Assembly: GCA_001970955.1 (NCBI GenBank) | Contig: MPUH01001021.1 | Span: forward strand, 1-25,955 | From: Stentor coeruleus | Lineage: Eukaryota; Ciliophora; Heterotrichea; Heterotrichida; Stentoridae | Direction of reading: 5' to 3' | Length of the DNA stretch: 25,955 nucleotides | Shown: in pieces, positions 8,805-18,635 of the stretch | Position numbering within the stretch: the stretch's first letter is position 1 | Layout: each line of letters starts with the position of its first letter | Made by a program: the position numbers and the translations under genes | The notes under the pieces: model-generated | What the model saw: the letters and a program-made list of their open reading frames with translations, nothing else | Told to the model about the DNA's origin: nothing | The model's database searches: none

Positions 8805-9155
8805 TTAAAATATTTGACAATATTTAGAACGATGATATGAGTTTTTTACGTTTTTTCTGTATTTTTTAGATTTCTTTTCTGGGTTTGCAGTGTTTAGTTC
8901 TAAACTTGATGATCTGATTTCATTTAAATCAGGTATCGTGCTGTGCTTGTCCCGTATTATTTTTACTGTTTGCGAAGATGTTGGATTTCTGATGTAATTG
9001 TTTGTCAGATAATGCGGACTGAGTTTAGTTGAGTCATGGAAAAAGTTTGCGTTATGGTGATTTTCTCTTGCTATTGAGTCAGTTGCTGGGGATAAAAAAA
9101 TCGAGTATTCTACAGAACCACTTTTTCTTGGCTTGGATTTTTTTAAGCACTGCAT
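8805..9155 (-). CDS. Hypothetical small polar protein, 116 residues
   Basis: Not recognised. The ATG at 9155 is preceded two codons earlier by an in-frame TAA, which fixes the start unless a tiny intron lies upstream. Codon choice and a higher GC content than the surrounding spacers suggest genuine coding. The protein is polar and basic, rich in Ser, Asn, Lys and His, with no membrane span or signal peptide. It has several possible phosphosites (KPRKSGSVEYS, RSSSLEL) and a Lys/Arg-rich C-terminus (KKSKKYRKNVKNSYHRSK). Its 3' end faces the 3' end of the channel gene, 45 bases away. It could be an unstructured regulatory protein; no function can be assigned. The opposite-strand frame at 9029-9238 is judged a shadow. 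Confidence 0.55.
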   Translation of the reverse strand: MQCLKKSKPRKSGSVEYSIFLSPATDSIARENHHNANFFHDSTKLSPHYLTNNYIRNPTSSQTVKIIRDKHSTIPDLNEIRSSSLELNTANPEKKSKKYRKNVKNSYHRSKYCQIF

Positions 9156-9589
9156 TTTTTATATGGTATTATAAAATTAAGATATTGTGGAATGTGTATA
9201 AAAACTTAAACTTTTTAACGATTTTGTTTCATAACTAGACTAATTATTTATTAGTTTTTTTGAAGTTGAATTTATAAACATAATGAACTATTTAAAAGAT
9301 ATTATATAGGTTTTAGTTGTTTCATATACAATTTTCCACTATTTTATATATTTAGGAAACAATGATAATATAGGAAAGTAGAAGAAATAATGAAAGTTGG
9401 AATATTTTCGGTAATACAAGAATAATAAAGATAATAAATTCAACCTTAAACTGAAAAAAATATTCCTCAAGAGTCGCAACATCAAGAGAGTTTAGAGGAA
9501 GAAACTTTGATTCAGAGATAAACCAAGACGTAATAGGAAATTTACAGAAAAGATGCAAACAATATAGTTTATTAAGATACAAATAAATA
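9156..9589. other. Intergenic spacer upstream of the methyltransferase
   Basis: AT-rich sequence between divergent genes. A + strand stretch near 9450-9524 (TEKNIPQESQHQESLEEET, then a stop) has a coding-like look but no start and is flanked by stops. It may be leader sequence or a gene remnant. Nothing else is recognisable. Confidence 0.35.
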
Positions 9590-10375
9590 ATGACATCAGA
9601 TATACCAGTATCATTAGCTTCAAAAGCTGTAAAATATGAAAATTTTGTCAACGCATACGAAAATACTTTTGAACTTTACAACAAATTAGTCTTTAACTTG
9701 ATTATTCCTTTATTAAACCTTGAACTTAATCATACTTTACTAGATTTAGGTTGTGGAAATGGTTCATGTGAAGAGCTTCTTAGTATTCAAAGGCCTTATA
9801 TTAATATTATAGGAATCGATTCATCTAAATCTATGATTTCCAGAGCTTTAAGTCGGTTAATCCCTAACACAGAATTTATCCAAGGAGATTGTCTTCGTTT
9901 GCGCTTCGCTGATTGCTTTTTTGATCGGTGTGTAGCTAATTTTGTTATAAACTCAGTGAAAAACCCTGAAAAACTGATTTCAGAAGCCTTTAGAGTACTG
10001 AAACCAGGAGGGATTTTTGTATTTTCTTATCCTATTCTTAAGGATTCCAATGATTTATTGAAAATATTAAAGAAATCACTTAGAAAAGTGAAAATCGGTC
10101 CTAAATCATCGAAAATTATCGACTATTCTCCGTTGTGTCAAGCAGGAGGATTTTATCAAGTTAGGTTTTTTGACACAAATGTTGGTGTTTGTATAAAATC
10201 TGGAAATGAAGCCTGCGATTTTTTAGCCCCTTTAAAGGACTTAGCTAAGATTAAAGATAAAGAATTATATAAAAAAGTATTTGAAAATATAAGCGAATTT
10301 GTTAAAACAGAATTAGTGAATGGAAAAGCTCTTGTTATTGGGTCAAGAATTGTCATTGCCTATAAACCATATTAA
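9590..10375 (+). CDS. Class I SAM-dependent methyltransferase (Methyltransf_11 / UbiE-like)
   Basis: A 261-residue protein; an in-frame TAA two codons before the ATG supports this start. Motif I, the SAM-binding Gly-rich loop, is DLGCGNGS beginning at Asp52. The acidic residue that binds the ribose follows in IIGIDSSKSM. Next come FIQGDCLRLRFAD and the post-II FDRCVANFVINSV, then EAFRVLKPGGIFVFSYP, the hallmark of Methyltransf_11 proteins. The C-terminal 100 residues lack a recognisable substrate domain. No signal peptide is visible, so it is probably cytosolic. Homologues with this architecture methylate small molecules, quinones, tRNA or proteins, and the substrate cannot be told from the sequence. 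Confidence 0.85.
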   Translation: MTSDIPVSLASKAVKYENFVNAYENTFELYNKLVFNLIIPLLNLELNHTLLDLGCGNGSCEELLSIQRPYINIIGIDSSKSMISRALSRLIPNTEFIQGDCLRLRFADCFFDRCVANFVINSVKNPEKLISEAFRVLKPGGIFVFSYPILKDSNDLLKILKKSLRKVKIGPKSSKIIDYSPLCQAGGFYQVRFFDTNVGVCIKSGNEACDFLAPLKDLAKIKDKELYKKVFENISEFVKTELVNGKALVIGSRIVIAYKPY

Positions 10376-11417
10376 AAAATTAGGATTAATAGTAATGATT
10401 TGTAAAGGGAAGTCAAGTTATTTGAATGTTAGTTTTGTGTAAATATATAGTGGTTTTGCTTTCATATTTGTTTAATAAATTTCTGATTTCTAATGCGATA
10501 ATTCACTTAGAAAATCGTTTTGGATGTGAAATTAGATATTATAGTAGTATATAGGGTGCATGAGATTCAGAGTATTTTGATATTCTATTAAATTTTGCTC
10601 TTTGTGATATATAAACTTAAGATTTAAAAAGTTGAGAAATTTAATTAAGAATTTCGATGCAAAGAAAAAACTATTGTTAAGGATGATTGCTAAAATACGA
10701 AATACTTATTTTGAAGTAAAATTTTATATTTATTGATATATCATGGCCAATTATAATGTAAGCTAATAGTTTTGTTAATATTATTGTATTAGTGTGCTTG
10801 AATGAATGCCCAGCTTATTAAATATCATCTAATGCTGTAAAAATCATATAAAAAGTATATATAATAGGATTTGAAGTTCGAAAAACTATTAAAAAATAGA
10901 TGAGGATAGATTGTAAATTTACCTGTTTAATTTTTCTTTTGTTTATTACCCATGAACAATAAATTTTCCATACTTTATAAATTTTGGTTGTTGATATTAA
11001 CTTTTAAGATTTGGTGCAAGTTAATTTTAAATTTTAGAAATAATATATATGCAGATAAAAATTATGATATAATCATCCCTGCGAAAAATTATACCGAGTG
11101 ATACTTTAAATATATTATACAAAATTTCTCGAATTTATTTACACTAATTAGTAATCTTTAACTACATATTAAATCAAAAAAATCAAAAATACATAAGACT
11201 CTTTACAGAATATATATGGTTTAAATTTCATTTTTTAATTTCCTTGTACATAATCTTCCGCAAATATTTATACATATTAATTAGCTTATATTAACCTTTA
11301 AATAAATATTAACAGCAATATCATCTTAATCTCCACAAACTATAATTATAAATTATCACATTTCATACAGTAATAAAAATATTTTGTTAATATTTAATTC
11401 ATTAGATTATAATATAA
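10376..11417. other. 1-kb AT-rich intergenic region upstream of the guanylyl cyclase
   Basis: No coding frame, RNA gene or repeat could be recognised on either strand. It contains the 3' flank of the methyltransferase and the presumed promoter of the cyclase. The cyclase ATG at 11418 is preceded directly by an in-frame TAA. Confidence 0.5.
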
Positions 11418-14400
11418 ATGCCTAGTCGTAACATAATGTTTCGAAAAAAGCTTGAAAAAGACTCTGCTTATCGGGTCATAGATTTCAATACAGAATTAAA
11501 CTTCAAATCAAACAAAGTTCTAACTCAGAATTACACTTTATGGAACATCATCCCAAAAACTTTCTTTGAGGAATTTCAGAAACTGTCCTACTTTTGGTTG
11601 GTTTTTCTTATGGCTGTTGAATTTAGTCCTTATTGCAACAAAATTAGTCTGAAAATCAGTGTATCACTACCTTTATGTCTAATGCTCTTAGGTCGTCTCA
11701 ATCAAAATATAAAAATCGCATGGATTCAATACAAGCACGATAAAGAAATAAACAATCGATGGTATCAAGCCTTTGATGATTCAGATTTCTGCTTAAAACA
11801 ATCCCAAGATCTTAAAGTAGGAGATCTGATACTTGCTAAAGTTAATGAAATAGTCCCTATAGATGGGGTAATTCTTGCAGTAGACAGTGATATAAATGAA
11901 ATTTATGTAAACATAAAAGGACTTCAAGGTGTTACTAACCTTATAAAAAAAAAACCAATAAAAGAAACTCAAACTTTTGTTGTATATGATGGGATGAATA
12001 TAGTAGAGCTTATAAAACATATCGAAAATGTTAAAGTTAATGAACCATGCAAGTCATTTACAAAACTTAGAGGCAAGATGAAAATTAAAGGAAACCCCCA
12101 TGTAACACGCTTAACATCAGAAAACTTTATCCTTGCAGGAACACAAATCATAGACTGTAGTTGGGTGTTAATATTATCCGCTTACACTGGCAAAGATACG
12201 AAAATCTGGAACAATTTTTTTAATAAAAACAAACACAGACTGTCTAGACTTGATAAAGATATGAACTTTGGAATGATTGTCAATTTCTCTATAATGATTT
12301 CTACGATACTTTTGTGTTTTTTTATAGGGTTTTATTATTACAATGATGATATAATAGACTCAGGAAAGGAGTTGTTTTTGAATTATGTTATCCTTTTTGG
12401 TTCTGTTATGTCTTTATCTTTTTATATGGTGCTTAGGCTAATAAAATATGCTCAAGTGAATATAATGTTGAGAAAAGAGTCAGAAAATGATAGGGACAGT
12501 TTGTCTATAAACAACCCTAAAGTCCTTGAGAATTTAGGTCAAGTTGAATATATTCTTACAGAAAAATCAGGGATTTTAACAGAACCAGAATTGACAATAC
12601 AAACTTGTATTATCCAAAACACTATATATATGGGTAAAGAATACTCAGAACCCTCTGAAAATACCCCGCTTAATCGTAAAGAAAGTGATGCTAATTATGC
12701 AGATAGTGAATCTATGACAAAACATAATATAAACAGCGTTGAAAATTTAAAAGTAGAAATGCAAGATGAGGATTTAGATGTAAGGAAACTGTATTTTTCT
12801 ATAGGAATGATTATGTGTAATCAATTTTTACCGAATTCTGAGAAAACTATAGGTGAAGATGACAATGCTATCAGAGAATTTTGTCAGGAAATAGGGATTA
12901 AAGTTTTGGCAAGGGATAAGAAAAACTGTGAGATCGAAATTGGTAAAAAAATTGTTAAGTTGCATATGTTGTGTGCTGAGTGTATAGATGGACATATGAT
13001 GAAAATAGCTATAAAAAACCTAACAGATGAAGAAATTGTTATATTATCCAAAGGGTCATTAGAATACTCTATAAAATATTTTAAAGATGAAAGTGAATTA
13101 GAGATGATTGATGAATGTTTAGCAAGTAGGGTACTATATGGGATTCGGAAGTTGGCATATGGGTTTAAAATAATTCAATCTGATGAACTTAAAGGGTTTT
13201 TATATGAACTGAAACAAGCTCAGACGACAACTATAAATTATCAAGGGCGGCTTAAAGGAATATTTGATAAATATGGGGCAATGATGAGTTATTTAGGGTT
13301 GATTGGTATTGAACATAATTTACATCATGGGGTGTGTGAAGCAGTGAGAAATCTTAATGAAGCTGGGGTAAAAATATGGATAACAACTTGTGATTCTGAA
13401 GAAAGTACGGTTTTAACAGGGATTAGGACTGGGATTATCAGCGAAGATGTCCCAATAATAAGACTTTCTGATTTTAGTAACCCAGCAGAAGTTTTAGAAG
13501 AAATGGAAAAAGCTATAAAACAAGAAGTTTTTATGGGCAGGTCATTTGAAAAAAGGTTTTCTATTGAAGAAGCTAAAAGTGATAATTATGAGCATTTAAT
13601 ATCAGAAATAGACAATGGTTCTGATTATCCTCCAACAAGTCATAGGAATTCAATTAAAACTATTAGAAACAACGCTCGAAGGCTAAGTAAAAAAAAATCA
13701 AGTATTCACCCTATGCTAGCAAGTCTTGGGCTAAGTAAAAAAGTTAAAAATTACAGAAGGCTTAGAACAAATACTATAAATTTCGCTCTTTGTGTCGATG
13801 CGAAATCCCTTGACCTTGCTCTAACAAGTCGGGCACATAGGAAAAATTTCTGTGTTTTACTCTTTACGGCTAGTTCTGTTTTTTTCAGTAACTTAACCCC
13901 TGAACACAAAGGAAAAATCGCTAGACTTGTTAGAAATAACTTTGCTTTTAAACCAACTATTATTGCTGTAACATCAGAAAACTCAGATGCTGGGGTTTGT
14001 TTAGAAGCTGATATTGGAGTTTATGTTGATAATTATAGTGAAAAAAGAATTAAAAATGTTAGCAGCAACTCTTTGAGTGAAGAAGATGATGAAAAATATG
14101 GCATTTCGTTGTTGTTAAATGCTTTTCATGATATTAAAGTGAAGTCTTTTGCTAAACTTTCAGAAATTGTGTTGAAAAATGGGCATTATAGCCATATGCG
14201 TTTAGCGAAAGTGATTAAGTTGTGTCTTTATAAAAACTATTTGCTTTTTTCAGGACTTTTTTGGTATCAGGTAATATCAAGATTTTCAGCAACCCCTTTT
14301 GTTGATTATGATATAATTGTCTGCTATGATTTGTTTGTGAGTTTTGTGTATATAGCGATAGTTGGGATTTTTGATAAGGAATATAGAGAAAATGAGTTAG

Positions 14401-17400
14401 AAGATTGCCCGAATATATATTCATTAGGGTTTTTAAGACCTGCACTAAACTTTAGAGATTTTAACATAACAGTAGGTCAAGGTATGATTCACGGAACTTT
14501 ATTATTTGTATTTTTAACACTTTTTCAATCTAACATAGTCTCTGCTCAAGGCCGTACTGAGGATTTTGAATCTTTTGGTTTGTATTATTTTATTATTATC
14601 ACCCTGATGGTATTTTTCAAAGAATTCTCATTCAATAATAGGGTTATGCATAAACTTTCTTATATTGTTATAGGTATTTTATGTTTAATCCTTATAATAG
14701 CTATAGCATGCAATTATAAATTAGGCTACTTATTTCTCACAAATGATTCTATTGTGCATAGAGGAGCAATTTGGACGATTATTTGCCTTGTTCCAGTTTT
14801 TAGTTTAATAGCATCTTATACCAATATCGATCAAATATTTAAATTAAACTATAAGACTCGTATTGAACAATATTCTAACAAAATACAAAGGGTTTTTATT
14901 GATTCAACTGATTGGAAAATACACCCGAACGATAATTCTTTAGAAATAAACAAAAGGTTTTTAAACTTTAAATCGTTGTTTAAAGAACACGAGTATCTTG
15001 AAGTGTTTTTTTCAAAAAATTTAGCTTTTACAAGAATTACTTTGATTATGATACTTATTATAGCTATAATAAACCTGATTTTAGTACTAGCAAGTGTCCC
15101 AGCTGCTTTAGAATTCAGTTATTATACAGTTTTCCCTACAGTTCTTATAATTATTTACCCAGCTGTTACACATATAAAAAGTTTAAATTGGATCAATTAT
15201 CATTACTTTATGTTTACAGCAACAGTTATAACTATCATCATTGATGCTGCTTTAGATACTTCAAGGTCAACAATTCTTAGATACCCTATACTAATGGTCA
15301 TATTTTGCGTATCTTTTAGTTTTAACTGGTCTGTAAGCCTAACACAAACCATCATTTTATACACAATCTCAATAATCCTCTGTTCATTTGAATCACAAGA
15401 AAAAAACTCACAAGGTGTTTATGTCATAACTTTTCATTGGATTATTATAATGTTAGCTTATAGTATACTTATTTTAATCATAACAAGCTATAGAGGATTA
15501 TTAACCAGAGCAGACTTCGCGTTTTTGCAAAAAGTTGAAATCGAAGTAGAAAAAGCAGCTAATATTTTAGGATATCTTCTGCCTGAATTCGTTAAAAAAA
15601 GGGTAAAAGAAGGTGTTAGGTATATTGCTGAAGATAAAGGCACAGTTTCTGTAGTATTTTGTGATATGTGCGATTTTGATAAGATAGTTAATTTGTATCC
15701 ACCACAAGAACTCACTTGCTTTTTAGATGATGTTTTTGGACGTATTGATTTATTATGTGAAAATTTGGGAGTGTCAAAAATTGAGACAGTTGGTAAAACT
15801 TATTTGGCATGTGCCGGGTTAAAAGATTCAGAATCGGTTATGGACTCAATGCTTATTAAAGTACCTCATGCACGTAGAGCTGTTGAATTAGGTATAGCAA
15901 TAATGAAAGAAATGGAGAAAGTTGAGCTTAAAGATGGAAGTACGCTGATGTTTAAAATAGGGATTAATAGTGGTCCGGTAACAGCTGGGGTTGTAGGATA
16001 TCATAAGCCTCAGTTTAGTTTGGTAGGAGATACTGTAAATACATCAAGTCGTATGAGTTCAACTTTAACTGAGCCAAATTCGATACAAATTTCAATGGCA
16101 ACTTACAATTTATTGGGTGATAAAAATGGACTAAAATTCAGAGACAGGACTACTGAAGTTAAAGGAAAAGGTGTTATGGAAACAAAAATAGTTGAAATTT
16201 CTAGACAAGTTAATGAAGATTTTGTTGATGAAAACAGTTCATTACCTCGAAGACCTTCAGCTAATATAGGTAGAAACTCTTCATTTAGTTTAAGTACTCC
16301 AACACGAATTAGTGAAAGTACTCATATACAAAACAGTTCAAGAGATAAAAGATCATCATTATTAGTCAATTTAGATGTAAACAACGATAGCGATATTTTG
16401 AAAAAAGCTAACACCCAGCGGGTGTTCCAAATTATTAATTTTATATGCAAAGAAACTCAAGCCGAAAAAAACTTCAGACTTAATTTTTTAGAAACAAACT
16501 ACAAACTAAGACTTTATGGTTTATTCGTAGCTTTAACTTGTAATGGGCTATTAATAATCCTAGAAAGTGTCCAAATTGCTTTACTATTAGAATATTACAG
16601 CATAGTAAGACTCGTAACATTGATTGTAGAAATTATATTTATAATCATCTTATTAGTCCTTTATAAAAATCACAACTCAAAACTCAAATACTGTTACACT
16701 TTAAGTTTTGTTTATACTTTGAATTTCGCTATATTTTTCATTGCAAGTTTTGCAGATCATAGTCATATTTTCATTGATATCATGTATTTCATGTATAGAT
16801 TTTTGATTATGAATTTCTTCTCAGGGTTACTTTTTGCCAGAACTTTATACATGAATGTATTGAATATATCGATTTGGCTTATAGAAATATCTTTATGGCA
16901 ACCTGATTTTTCTACATTTATATACTCAATTTCACAAATTGCTATTATCTTAGCAACAGTTTATACTTATGAAAACAGACAGAGAATTAATGCTGTGTTA
17001 AAATCAGTTGCTAATAAAGAGCTTGAAAAAACTGAAGAACTTTTAATGCATATGATGCCTCCACAAGCTTTAAGAAATCTTCAAGAAGAGAATATGATTA
17101 CTGATCGGCTTAGTCAAGTTACACTTATGTATGCGGATATTGTGGGTTTTACAGCTTGGTCATCTATTAGAACTTCACGTGAAGTTGTTGGAATGCTTTC
17201 TGAACTTTTTACTAGGTTTGATAAGATGTGTGTTGAGTATAATATTTATAAAGTTCATACTATTGGAGATTGTTATGTTGCTATGGGATATATGGATGAA
17301 CATCAAAGAATACCTGCAAAAGAAGCTGTAAATATGCTGAGGTTTGCTAGGTCGCTTATAAAAGTTATTGAAGAAACAAATGAAAAATGCAATTGCGAAT

Positions 17401-17702
17401 TGAATATGAGAATTGGAATGCATACTGGGGAGGTTATTGGGGGGATTACAGGAACGCAAATTGTAAGGTATGATATTTATGGATCAGATGTGCTTATTGC
17501 GAATAAAATGGAAAGTAATGGTGAACCTGGTAAGATAACTGTTAGTGAAAAAACTAAGAATTTAATTGAAAATTATATGCCTCACAGTTATAAGTTCACT
17601 TTTTTAAAGGAAATTAATATACCTGTGCTAGGAAAAACTATTAAGATTTACTTAGTCACTTTTTTGAGTGAAGTTTTAGAGATGAATAGTTTAGAAGAGT
17701 AA
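11418..17702 (+). CDS. Guanylyl cyclase with N-terminal P4-ATPase-like module and paired cyclase domains
   Basis: A single 2094-residue frame. Residues 1 to about 1110 resemble a P4-type ATPase (flippase): an N-terminus with YTLWNIIPKTFFEEFQKLSYFW, two plus two plus six membrane spans, and a large cytosolic insert. About six more spans precede the first cyclase domain (C1, about 1405-1590). Another six spans and a signalling helix (ELLMHMMPPQALRNLQEE) precede the second (C2, about 1895-2085). C1 has FCDMCDF (Asp1416), KIETVGK (Glu1456, Lys1460) and FSLVGDTVNTSSRM (Ser1534, Asn1541, Arg1545). C2 has YADIVGFT (Asp1907), VHTIGDCY (Asp1951) and YDIYGSDVLIANKM. The architecture matches the guanylyl cyclases of Paramecium, Tetrahymena and apicomplexans, so cGMP synthesis from GTP at a membrane is the likely role. 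ATPase motifs are degenerate: EKSGILT (Glu382) for DKTGTLT, LQGV for DGET, TTCD for TGDK, SENSDAG for GDGAND. That suggests a sensing or scaffolding rather than pumping module. Confidence 0.93.
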   Translation: MPSRNIMFRKKLEKDSAYRVIDFNTELNFKSNKVLTQNYTLWNIIPKTFFEEFQKLSYFWLVFLMAVEFSPYCNKISLKISVSLPLCLMLLGRLNQNIKIAWIQYKHDKEINNRWYQAFDDSDFCLKQSQDLKVGDLILAKVNEIVPIDGVILAVDSDINEIYVNIKGLQGVTNLIKKKPIKETQTFVVYDGMNIVELIKHIENVKVNEPCKSFTKLRGKMKIKGNPHVTRLTSENFILAGTQIIDCSWVLILSAYTGKDTKIWNNFFNKNKHRLSRLDKDMNFGMIVNFSIMISTILLCFFIGFYYYNDDIIDSGKELFLNYVILFGSVMSLSFYMVLRLIKYAQVNIMLRKESENDRDSLSINNPKVLENLGQVEYILTEKSGILTEPELTIQTCIIQNTIYMGKEYSEPSENTPLNRKESDANYADSESMTKHNINSVENLKVEMQDEDLDVRKLYFSIGMIMCNQFLPNSEKTIGEDDNAIREFCQEIGIKVLARDKKNCEIEIGKKIVKLHMLCAECIDGHMMKIAIKNLTDEEIVILSKGSLEYSIKYFKDESELEMIDECLASRVLYGIRKLAYGFKIIQSDELKGFLYELKQAQTTTINYQGRLKGIFDKYGAMMSYLGLIGIEHNLHHGVCEAVRNLNEAGVKIWITTCDSEESTVLTGIRTGIISEDVPIIRLSDFSNPAEVLEEMEKAIKQEVFMGRSFEKRFSIEEAKSDNYEHLISEIDNGSDYPPTSHRNSIKTIRNNARRLSKKKSSIHPMLASLGLSKKVKNYRRLRTNTINFALCVDAKSLDLALTSRAHRKNFCVLLFTASSVFFSNLTPEHKGKIARLVRNNFAFKPTIIAVTSENSDAGVCLEADIGVYVDNYSEKRIKNVSSNSLSEEDDEKYGISLLLNAFHDIKVKSFAKLSEIVLKNGHYSHMRLAKVIKLCLYKNYLLFSGLFWYQVISRFSATPFVDYDIIVCYDLFVSFVYIAIVGIFDKEYRENELEDCPNIYSLGFLRPALNFRDFNITVGQGMIHGTLLFVFLTLFQSNIVSAQGRTEDFESFGLYYFIIITLMVFFKEFSFNNRVMHKLSYIVIGILCLILIIAIACNYKLGYLFLTNDSIVHRGAIWTIICLVPVFSLIASYTNIDQIFKLNYKTRIEQYSNKIQRVFIDSTDWKIHPNDNSLEINKRFLNFKSLFKEHEYLEVFFSKNLAFTRITLIMILIIAIINLILVLASVPAALEFSYYTVFPTVLIIIYPAVTHIKSLNWINYHYFMFTATVITIIIDAALDTSRSTILRYPILMVIFCVSFSFNWSVSLTQTIILYTISIILCSFESQEKNSQGVYVITFHWIIIMLAYSILILIITSYRGLLTRADFAFLQKVEIEVEKAANILGYLLPEFVKKRVKEGVRYIAEDKGTVSVVFCDMCDFDKIVNLYPPQELTCFLDDVFGRIDLLCENLGVSKIETVGKTYLACAGLKDSESVMDSMLIKVPHARRAVELGIAIMKEMEKVELKDGSTLMFKIGINSGPVTAGVVGYHKPQFSLVGDTVNTSSRMSSTLTEPNSIQISMATYNLLGDKNGLKFRDRTTEVKGKGVMETKIVEISRQVNEDFVDENSSLPRRPSANIGRNSSFSLSTPTRISESTHIQNSSRDKRSSLLVNLDVNNDSDILKKANTQRVFQIINFICKETQAEKNFRLNFLETNYKLRLYGLFVALTCNGLLIILESVQIALLLEYYSIVRLVTLIVEIIFIIILLVLYKNHNSKLKYCYTLSFVYTLNFAIFFIASFADHSHIFIDIMYFMYRFLIMNFFSGLLFARTLYMNVLNISIWLIEISLWQPDFSTFIYSISQIAIILATVYTYENRQRINAVLKSVANKELEKTEELLMHMMPPQALRNLQEENMITDRLSQVTLMYADIVGFTAWSSIRTSREVVGMLSELFTRFDKMCVEYNIYKVHTIGDCYVAMGYMDEHQRIPAKEAVNMLRFARSLIKVIEETNEKCNCELNMRIGMHTGEVIGGITGTQIVRYDIYGSDVLIANKMESNGEPGKITVSEKTKNLIENYMPHSYKFTFLKEINIPVLGKTIKIYLVTFLSEVLEMNSLEE

Positions 17703-18635
17703 AAATAAAATTGATAAGATTAAATTAGAAAAATAAACCTTTAGGGGAAAAAAAATATTTATTGAAGTTGGAATATAATATATTTTTCAAAAAGTTTGTA
17801 GCCAAATTATTATGTTCCAAGATTATATTTGTAAGATTTCTATTTACAAATTATGCAGTTATTGTAATAATTTCTTGCATATAATAATCTTATGATTTGT
17901 TTCTTATGAAAATATAATGATAATGCTTCAAAAGTAAAATATGAAAGTATATTCAATTGAAATATAAAGGCTAATGCACTAGGAAAATCTTCCAATATCA
18001 AAGAAATAATTATACAACATAATCCTAAATTTCTTTATAAGTTTAGATTTTCCTAAATATCTTTGATTTACCCTCATAATAAAAGTTATCAAATCATCAC
18101 CCTAAGAATTTTACAAGAATTTATTAACAGAACTCAAAAGCAAAATGCAAATCTTTCTTTTATATCCAATTAACTACATCATTAAATCACCCTATCCCTC
18201 ATTGTTATAAATATAGCATCAGAAACCTTCATCCAAAACGAGAATTCGTATAAAACCCTCATTCTTCAAACACAAAAGTTCATTCACACAATCAAAATCA
18301 TCTAAAAGCCAAAATCTTTGAAAAAACATAAAACTTCCCCAACACTTAAACTACAAAAAAGGTTTTCATAAAAATATAAATTTACCCCTAACTAAAAATC
18401 ATCTCTGAAAAAGTTCATAAAACCCTATAAAATGAAACACTACATTATATTCCCATCCATAAAGTTAATCTTTCTTACAAATTCTATCAGATTTCACTAA
18501 TATAAACAATAAAATTCCAAGTAAAGGAGAACAAAAAAAACTAAGCTTTTATAAGCTTGAAATACTTAAATTTATATAAAATATTACAATTATAGTAGCC
18601 TACTTAAACTCAATCTTACTTATGGACTAAAATAA
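17703..18635. other. Intergenic region with a G-depleted, C/A-rich tract
   Basis: No gene is recognised. From about 18100 to 18480 the + strand has very few G residues: for example, 18181-18240 has about 16 C against 4 G. It serves as the 3' flank of the cyclase and the upstream region of the KH gene. Minus-strand frames here are short and stop-rich. Confidence 0.5.

Noticed and set aside
9029..9238. Plus-strand 69-codon frame opposite the small hypothetical gene
   Set aside because: The minus-strand frame has better codon composition, and the plus frame runs into an AT-rich hydrophobic translation.
9352..9651. Minus-strand 99-codon frame
   Set aside because: It overlaps the start of the methyltransferase on the other strand and is rich in Ile/Phe/Leu as expected of AT-rich noise; no motif is seen.
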